In this document: in pieces, positions 21,728 to 24,859 of the stretch
How the letters are laid out: every line of letters begins with the position of its first letter
How positions within the stretch are numbered: position 1 is the stretch's first letter
Source: a virus
Virus record (IMG/VR): IMGVR_UViG_3300027659_000195
Location: 1 to 24,859 of that record
DNA: 24,859 bases
Direction: 5' to 3' (one strand)
Translations under genes and position numbers: made by a program
The notes under the pieces: generated by a model
What the model was told of the DNA's origin: nothing
What the model saw: the letters and a program-made list of their open reading frames with translations, nothing else
The model's database searches: none

Positions 21728-22088
21728 CTTCTGTTTCTTCAGGTGTGTACTCGTTATAAATTACTCGCAGCTTACTTACTAAATCACGAAGACAACTTGA
21801 ACAGGTGCTGAATGTTAATTTTTGGTTTAGTACTCTGTTGTTTATTGCTATTAGACTTGTTTGTTCGTCGCTTGTAAGTGTGTTCGTGTTTTGCTTAAAA
21901 TAAGTGTCTAACGTGTTAAACTCGTCTTCTGTTAAACACAATGGTTTTGCATACGGAAATAGTTTGTTTAACTTTTCTTTTCTCTCATCACATCCGCAGT
22001 CTTCTCCTGCAATAAATTTAACAAGTTTATCAATTCCTGTTGCTTCTGTAATTTTTGCGATTGTATCGCCTAATCCTTTACTTTTCAT
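21708..22088 (-). CDS. Four-Cys protein between sigma factor and methyltransferase genes
   Basis: A 126-residue protein with GLGDTIAKITEATGIDKLVK at the N-terminus, a CGCDERKEKLNKLFPY block (Cys 31 and 33), a helical centre, and a CSSC pair (Cys 96 and 99) with a helical and acidic end. The CxC and CxxC pairs could bind one zinc ion. I recall closely similar proteins next to sigma-like and terminase genes in Bacteroidetes phages, without a known function. It overlaps the sigma-like gene by 4 bases and the methyltransferase gene by 20. A regulatory role is possible from position only. Confidence 0.65.
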   Translation of the reverse strand: MKSKGLGDTIAKITEATGIDKLVKFIAGEDCGCDERKEKLNKLFPYAKPLCLTEDEFNTLDTYFKQNTNTLTSDEQTSLIAINNRVLNQKLTFSTCSSCLRDLVSKLRVIYNEYTPEETEDASSEG

Positions 22089-22624
22089 TTTTTCTTTTTT
22101 ATTAGTTCGTAATCTTGGTTTATAAAATCTTGGTAGTCTTCACCTACGTTATTTTTAATTCGTTTTTTGCAAGTCTTTACAGTATTAAATATACTTGTTA
22201 CACTTATGTTTGTTTCACTACTTATTTGTCTTAAACTTTTATTCGTGTTTTTGTACAGTTCAAATAATTGTTTGTCGTACCAATGCCAACTATCACATTC
22301 TAAATCTACGTTATTCAGCAAGTCGTTGTAAGCTTCGTTTTCTTCGGTGTTGTTTTCTTCTGCTAAATTGTAAACGTCTTCTAAAGGTATAAATGAGATT
22401 TTGTTTTTTTTGTTTATGTGTTGAAGGAAAGTATTTTTTAAAGCTAACCACATATAACCTTTGCTTATGTTTCCGTCTTTGAATAGTTTTTCTTCGCTGC
22501 TCCACTTCATTAACATTATATAAGTTTCCTGTACTATGTCTTCAGCAAAGAAATACTCGCCAAAAGTGTTAACCATTTTAACCCATTCGTTGTGATGTTT
22601 TGCAACTTTAGTTAACCATTCCAA
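22085..22624 (-). CDS. Phage sigma-factor-like (ECF-type) regulator
   Basis: A 179-residue protein with a sigma region 2-like block (AEDIVQETYIMLMKW at 27-41), a Trp/Leu-rich segment (KGYMWLALKNTF) and a C-terminal region 4-like helix-turn-helix (KSLRQISSETNISVTSIFNTVKT at 129-151), with an acidic linker. This is the ECF sigma layout. As first gene of the rightmost late-type operon it may direct the host polymerase to phage promoters. The start at 22624 is TTG; no in-frame ATG precedes it, and the next Met is residue 17, after conserved-looking sequence (WLTKVAKHHNEWV). A promoter lies 23 bases upstream. A sigma-like DNA-binding role without core-polymerase binding is an alternative. Confidence 0.7.
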   Translation of the reverse strand: MEWLTKVAKHHNEWVKMVNTFGEYFFAEDIVQETYIMLMKWSSEEKLFKDGNISKGYMWLALKNTFLQHINKKNKISFIPLEDVYNLAEENNTEENEAYNDLLNNVDLECDSWHWYDKQLFELYKNTNKSLRQISSETNISVTSIFNTVKTCKKRIKNNVGEDYQDFINQDYELIKKKK

Positions 22625-22646
22625 TTTATATTGTTTAGATATTAAG

Positions 22647-22680
22647 CAAATGTATGATTAATTTTTCAACAATAAACAAA
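22647..22680 (-). promoter_or_regulatory. Bacteroidetes-type promoter for the sigma/terminase operon
   Basis: On the minus strand the -7 box TACATTTG (22654-22647) matches TAnnTTTG, and TTTG (22680-22677) stands 22 bases upstream, in the range for the -33 element of Bacteroidetes housekeeping sigma factor promoters. Transcription would start near 22640, giving a leader of about 16 bases to the TTG start at 22624. It is the only clear TAnnTTTG match I found in an intergenic region. Confidence 0.6.
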
Positions 22681-22715
22681 CGAATTTATTAACAATTAGT
22701 TGTGTAGAACAAAAC

Positions 22716-22763
22716 AACCTGAAAATAACCTTTTGAAAGGTTGGTTTAACCTATTGAAAGGTT
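22716..22763. promoter_or_regulatory. Phased array of AACCT half-sites (operator candidate)
   Basis: AACCT occurs at 22716, 22727 and 22748, and its inverse AGGTT at 22738 and 22759. Start-to-start steps are 11, 11, 10 and 11 bases, about one helical turn each. Two near-identical 16-base inverted repeats (22727-22742 and 22748-22763) lie 21 bases apart with one difference, and both are followed by GGT. The array lies between the early terminator and the -33 element, suited to an activator or repressor site. Confidence 0.6.
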
Positions 22764-22769
22764 GGTAAC

Positions 22770-22798
22770 AAAAAAAGCGCAAACAATTAAGTCTGCGC
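22770..22798 (-). terminator. Intrinsic terminator ending the early operon
   Basis: On the minus strand an 8-bp stem (GCGCAGAC with GTTTGCGC, one G-T wobble) encloses a 6-base loop and is followed at once by seven T (22776-22770). It lies 23 bases past the stop of the 63-residue gene and upstream of the half-site array. It separates the early genes from the late promoter. Confidence 0.85.
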
Positions 22799-22820
22799 CT
22801 ACGTTTTTAATCTAAAAATT

Positions 22821-23012
22821 TTATCTATTTACGAAGTAATCTATTTTTTTAAGCGTTGAAAGTGAAACGTCTTTGCCTTCTAAAAAGTTTGTAAGTTGGA
22901 AAAAATGAAATTTGTTTCCTTTGTCCTGTATTTCTTTTACGATGCTGTTTCGTTTTTTAAACGCTAAAATCTTTTTTAATTCCTTGCGTAGCTGCTCGTC
23001 TTGTATGTGCAT
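22821..23012 (-). CDS. 63-residue HTH-like protein, last early gene
   Basis: A small basic protein with a helical N-terminus (LRKELKKILAFKKRNSIVK) and a segment FHFFQLTNFLEGKDVSLST followed by LKKIDYF. That pattern resembles the recognition part of XRE/Cro-type helix-turn-helix folds. At 63 residues it is the size of Cro. It is the last gene before a terminator, and the half-site array lies about 58 bases past its stop, making it a candidate ligand of that array. No direct evidence for binding. Confidence 0.55.
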   Translation of the reverse strand: MHIQDEQLRKELKKILAFKKRNSIVKEIQDKGNKFHFFQLTNFLEGKDVSLSTLKKIDYFVNR

Positions 23013-23014
23013 AA

Positions 23015-23299
23015 TTAAAACGGTAAGTCATCGTTAGGGTCTAAATCATTGTAACTTATTGATTTTTTTAATGTACTATTAATTTGTGGCTCATTATTTT
23101 TTATTTGTGGCTCACCTTTTACAAATGGTTCACTAAAACTTGCCGACATAAATTTAACTCCTTTCGCTGAAGTCTTTAGCCACAAAGCAACTTCCATATC
23201 CTTGCCGTTTACGTTTACTTTGCCTTTGTAGTCCGGATGATTTTCCGCTTTTTTGTTGTCGTTCTTAAAAATTGCACCTGTGTTGTTTCTTGTTTCCAT
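23015..23299 (-). CDS. Small OB-like protein with SSB-type acidic tail
   Basis: A 94-residue protein. The first 60 residues (NTGAIFKNDNK, HPDYKGKVNVNGKDMEVALWLK, GVKFMSASFSEP) form a strand-rich unit like short DUF736/OB-type phage proteins. The end NDLDPNDDLPF mirrors the DDDIPF tip by which SSB proteins bind partners. It is likely a ssDNA-binding or recombination accessory protein working with the exonuclease encoded upstream. It is far shorter than classical SSB, so the fold is tentative. Confidence 0.55.
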   Translation of the reverse strand: METRNNTGAIFKNDNKKAENHPDYKGKVNVNGKDMEVALWLKTSAKGVKFMSASFSEPFVKGEPQIKNNEPQINSTLKKSISYNDLDPNDDLPF

Positions 23300-23305
23300 T
23301 TTTAT

Positions 23306-23512
23306 TTATTTAGATTGTTTGTATTCGTGTTTTAGTCGCTCCAAGTATAGAACAAAGTCCATTGCTTCTTCTTGTGCGTGTGTAAGCCATTCTAACGTGC
23401 TTAAATCAGTTCGTTCTAACGTAGTCTTGTATTTCTTTATTCCCGCTTCTGAACGTTCTTTAAATCGTGCCATTACGCTTAAAACGTTTTTGTCTTGTAT
23501 TTGTATGTTCAT
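23306..23512 (-). CDS. Small MazG-like all-helical protein
   Basis: A 68-residue helical protein with RFKERSEAGIKKYKTTLERTD then AQEEAMDFVLYLERL. The EE-x2-D pattern (E48, E49, D52) resembles the metal-binding helix of all-alpha NTP pyrophosphohydrolases (MazG/dUTPase-2 type), and similar short proteins are frequent in phage early regions. At 68 residues it holds one helical hairpin only, so activity would need oligomers. It overlaps its upstream neighbour by 4 bases. Confidence 0.55.
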   Translation of the reverse strand: MNIQIQDKNVLSVMARFKERSEAGIKKYKTTLERTDLSTLEWLTHAQEEAMDFVLYLERLKHEYKQSK

Positions 23513-23787
23513 AGTTTCGTTTTTTTGTTGATTAAGTTAAAAGCTTCTTTGTCAGCTTTTTTGTATTCTGCATCTATGTTTTCAATTTCTTGTTTAATGT
23601 CTAATAAATATTTGTGTGCTAAACTTCCTTCGTTAATGTATAAAGCATTTCTAAAATCTAGCATTTCATCAACTACAATTAATGCAAATTTTTTGGCTAA
23701 ATAATGGTTAACACCAAAGTAAACCGATTCTACTTCTACTCCGTAGCATTTATCTAAAATGTCTTCGGCTTTTTCTTTTGGTGTCAT
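23509..23787 (-). CDS. Hypothetical early protein, 92 residues
   Basis: An acidic, helical protein starting MTPKEKAEDILDKCYG with a central segment AKKFALIVVDEMLDF and a C-terminal helix (YLLDIKQEIENIDAEYKK). I chose ATG at 23787, since it overlaps the stop of the 30-residue gene as ATGA; a TTG three codons upstream is less likely. I recall similar short proteins (CALIAVDEI, VKQEI) in many Bacteroidetes phages. Function unknown. Confidence 0.6.
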   Translation of the reverse strand: MTPKEKAEDILDKCYGVEVESVYFGVNHYLAKKFALIVVDEMLDFRNALYINEGSLAHKYLLDIKQEIENIDAEYKKADKEAFNLINKKTKL

Positions 23788-23876
23788 ATCAACCAATTAA
23801 ATAAATTGTAAATACCAACGGCAGCAAAACCATAAATTGATATCCAAATAATAATTGCTATTGCTTTTTCTTTCAT
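23784..23876 (-). CDS. 30-residue single-TM membrane peptide
   Basis: A tiny gene beginning MKEKAIAIIIWISIYGFAAV with one transmembrane span filling most of its length and two basic residues at the front. Its ATG shares bases with the stop of the 66-residue gene, and its stop with the ATG of the 92-residue gene; both junctions are ATGA. The double coupling argues that it is real. A longer form with 32 more residues would overlap the 66-residue gene and is unlikely. Function unknown. Confidence 0.6.
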   Translation of the reverse strand: MKEKAIAIIIWISIYGFAAVGIYNLFNWLI

Positions 23877-24073
23877 ATTGTTACATTGTTTTCGTTTATA
23901 AAATAGTTTAGTTTTTCCCTTACTGCATACATTTCTTCTTTGCCGTTGTACTTGTATTCGCTTCTTAACCAATTGTCAAACTCAACAAGTGCTGAATAAT
24001 AATTAATTCCTTTGGTTGCAAAGTCAAAATCTTCTTTGTCTTCAGGTAAGTTAAATTCAAGTGTTGCTTTCAT
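23873..24073 (-). CDS. Conserved early protein, 66 residues
   Basis: A small acidic protein starting MKATLEFNLPEDKEDFDFAT, followed by NYYSALVEFDNWLRSEYKYN and a C-terminal helix (AVREKLNYFINENNV). I recall close relatives (MKATIEFNLPED, LWEMDQWLR) in many phages of different hosts, usually in early or recombination regions, without assigned function. The 31 bases upstream contain a short near-palindrome (CGTATAAATACG) with no clear role. Confidence 0.65.
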   Translation of the reverse strand: MKATLEFNLPEDKEDFDFATKGINYYSALVEFDNWLRSEYKYNGKEEMYAVREKLNYFINENNVTI

Positions 24074-24104
24074 ATCTTATCGGATATTATCGTATAAATA
24101 CGAA

Positions 24105-24776
24105 TCATATTGTTTCAATTAAACTGTTAAAATAAATTCTTGCTTCTTCTACTTTGTTTTGTATTTCCCAAATTACAGTTTCGTCTCGTTCAATTTTAAA
24201 GACTTTTACTTTTGTTTGTTCCGGTAAATGGTCGAAGTTATGTTTCTTTTCTACGTATTCTCTAATTTCTGCGTCTTCGTCAATTTTAAATTGCTTCCAA
24301 TGCTCCCTGCGTATTTCGTCTTCAACTATTTCTAAAGGAGTATTGACTAAACAATAACAAAGTAATGCTTCAGTCTTTCCTGTTAGCCACATATAACCCT
24401 GTAATTGATAGTAATAATCCTTTGTAGGTATTTCATCTTCAAATAACGGAAAAGTATGCGCTTCGTAACTGCATTTAATGTCTAAAAGAATTTCATTCGT
24501 GTTTACGTCGGGTGTTCCTGTTATCCAATCATTGTTAAAATGTTCTTCGTTCTTAAATATAAACCCTAAACCTAAAACATCGTTTACTAAACTTATTGCT
24601 TCGTCTTCGCATTGTAAACCTTTGTCGGTGTAACGTGAACTAAATTCTTTTTTAATTCCGTATTTGTGTTCTAAAACAAGCTCTTGTATGTAAGACTTTG
24701 CTGTTTTGCTTAATGTTTCGGTCTTGGTGCGTGGAGCGGTCATCAACCGCCCCAATGCTGAACAACGTATTTTCAT
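24105..24776 (-). CDS. YqaJ-type (PD-D/ExK) phage exonuclease
   Basis: A 223-residue nuclease of the lambda-Exo/YqaJ family. Motifs: CSALGRLMTAPR near the N-terminus, GLQCEDEA with E57, GTPDV with D90, LLDIKCS with D99 and K101, then YYYQLQGYMWL around 121-131, which is the family's Q-x-x-G-Y-x-W helix. Such 5'-3' exonucleases make ssDNA tails for a single-strand annealing protein. The C-terminal third (about 145-223) is helical and acidic. Its ATG overlaps the stop of the upstream gene (ATGA), which may encode the annealing partner. Confidence 0.85.
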   Translation of the reverse strand: MKIRCSALGRLMTAPRTKTETLSKTAKSYIQELVLEHKYGIKKEFSSRYTDKGLQCEDEAISLVNDVLGLGFIFKNEEHFNNDWITGTPDVNTNEILLDIKCSYEAHTFPLFEDEIPTKDYYYQLQGYMWLTGKTEALLCYCLVNTPLEIVEDEIRREHWKQFKIDEDAEIREYVEKKHNFDHLPEQTKVKVFKIERDETVIWEIQNKVEEARIYFNSLIETI

Positions 24777-24859
24777 ACTTCTAACGTTTTTAATTGTGCA
24801 GGTGTTAAACTAAACTTTGTTGTTAGTTCTTCAACTGTATATTCTCCTTTGCTAATTGC
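24773..24859 (-). CDS. C-terminus of an upstream gene (possibly annealing protein)
   Basis: The last 28 residues of a gene that begins outside the window: AISKGEYTVEELTTKFSLTP and then AQLKTLEV and TGA. The end resembles the C-terminal tails of RecT-like or similar recombination proteins of Bacteroidetes phages, and coupling to the exonuclease supports this, but 28 residues are too few for a firm call. Confidence 0.45.
   Translation of the reverse strand, partial: AISKGEYTVEELTTKFSLTPAQLKTLEV

Larger units (their letters stand above)
1323..24504 (-). repeat. Dispersed 9-mer AAACACGAA, coding-strand biased
   Basis: On the minus strand AAACACGAA occurs at 1323, 7627, 9383, 9882, 10201, 10509, 11423, 12500, 14474, 14687, 16027, 21883, 22242, 23324 and 24496 (low coordinate of each). 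It occurs once on the plus strand, at 2547. It appears in all reading frames and in two intergenic gaps, so protein sequence does not explain it. Five copies extend to AAAAACACGAA. A near form, AAACACGGA, occurs at about four more sites (near 2607, 4743, 16270 and 17718). Confidence 0.7.

Noticed and set aside
22311-22505. Arg/Gln-rich 64-codon frame within the sigma-like gene
   Set aside because: Same-strand alternate frame inside a gene with recognisable domains; composition is that of a shifted reading of Lys/Glu/Asn codons.
23788-23796. TTG start three codons upstream of the 92-residue gene
   Set aside because: The ATG at 23787 forms an ATGA junction with the upstream stop, as at most junctions here.
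23784-23972. Longer 62-residue form of the membrane peptide
   Set aside because: The first 32 residues lie inside the conserved 66-residue gene and are Arg/Lys-rich without pattern; the ATG at 23876 gives coupled junctions on both sides.
24074-24104. Near-palindrome CGTATAAATACG as operator or promoter
   Set aside because: Short, A+T-rich, no matching second copy and no TAnnTTTG box; could be chance.

Overview
The window looks like a contiguous piece of a tailed siphovirus or prophage of a Bacteroidetes host, most likely Flavobacteriaceae. The DNA is AT-rich, about one third G+C by eye. Start codons have A-rich leaders rather than Shine-Dalgarno sequences. The one clear promoter matches the Bacteroidetes TTTG / TAnnTTTG pattern, and the structural proteins resemble families I know from flavobacterial phages. 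Every gene I can support is on the minus strand, so transcription runs from high to low coordinates. Genes are packed tightly, and many pairs share ATGA or TAATG junctions. I see no integrase, tRNA, CRISPR array or insertion sequence.

Early side (24859 to about 22770): the C-terminus of an upstream gene, a YqaJ-type exonuclease, a conserved 66-residue protein, a 30-residue membrane peptide, a 92-residue protein, a small MazG-like helical protein, a small protein with an SSB-like acidic tail, and a 63-residue HTH-like protein. An intrinsic terminator follows. Next comes a phased array of AACCT half-sites, then a Bacteroidetes-type promoter. Together these look like the early/late boundary.

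Regulation, modification and packaging (22624 to 18806): a sigma-factor-like protein, a four-cysteine protein, a ParB-methyltransferase fusion, small and large terminase, and a 54-residue gene.

Tail assembly (18795 to 11581): a tail assembly chaperone that appears to need a -1 frameshift at a run of nine T, a tail terminator candidate, a gp10-like protein, two large distal-tail/baseplate proteins, a 55-residue gene and the tape measure protein.

Head module (11542 to 5027): an XkdF-like protease, two related helical proteins flanking a basic and a Cys-rich mini-protein, a scaffold candidate, major capsid, tail tube, a small beta protein, portal and connector. Portal and connector lie far downstream of the terminase, which is not the textbook siphovirus order.

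Adhesion and lysis (about 5039 to 52): a GWG-repeat protein, a tail fibre, a free-standing GIY-YIG homing endonuclease, a 101-residue protein, a two-TM mini-protein, holin, M15 endolysin, a unimolecular-spanin candidate and a calcineurin-like phosphoesterase.

The least explained signal is a 9-mer, AAACACGAA, found 15 times on the coding strand and once on the other, in all reading frames and between genes. The window also holds several small genes (30 to 55 residues) that length-based gene calling tends to miss. All functional calls are from sequence reading and memory of families; no search was run.
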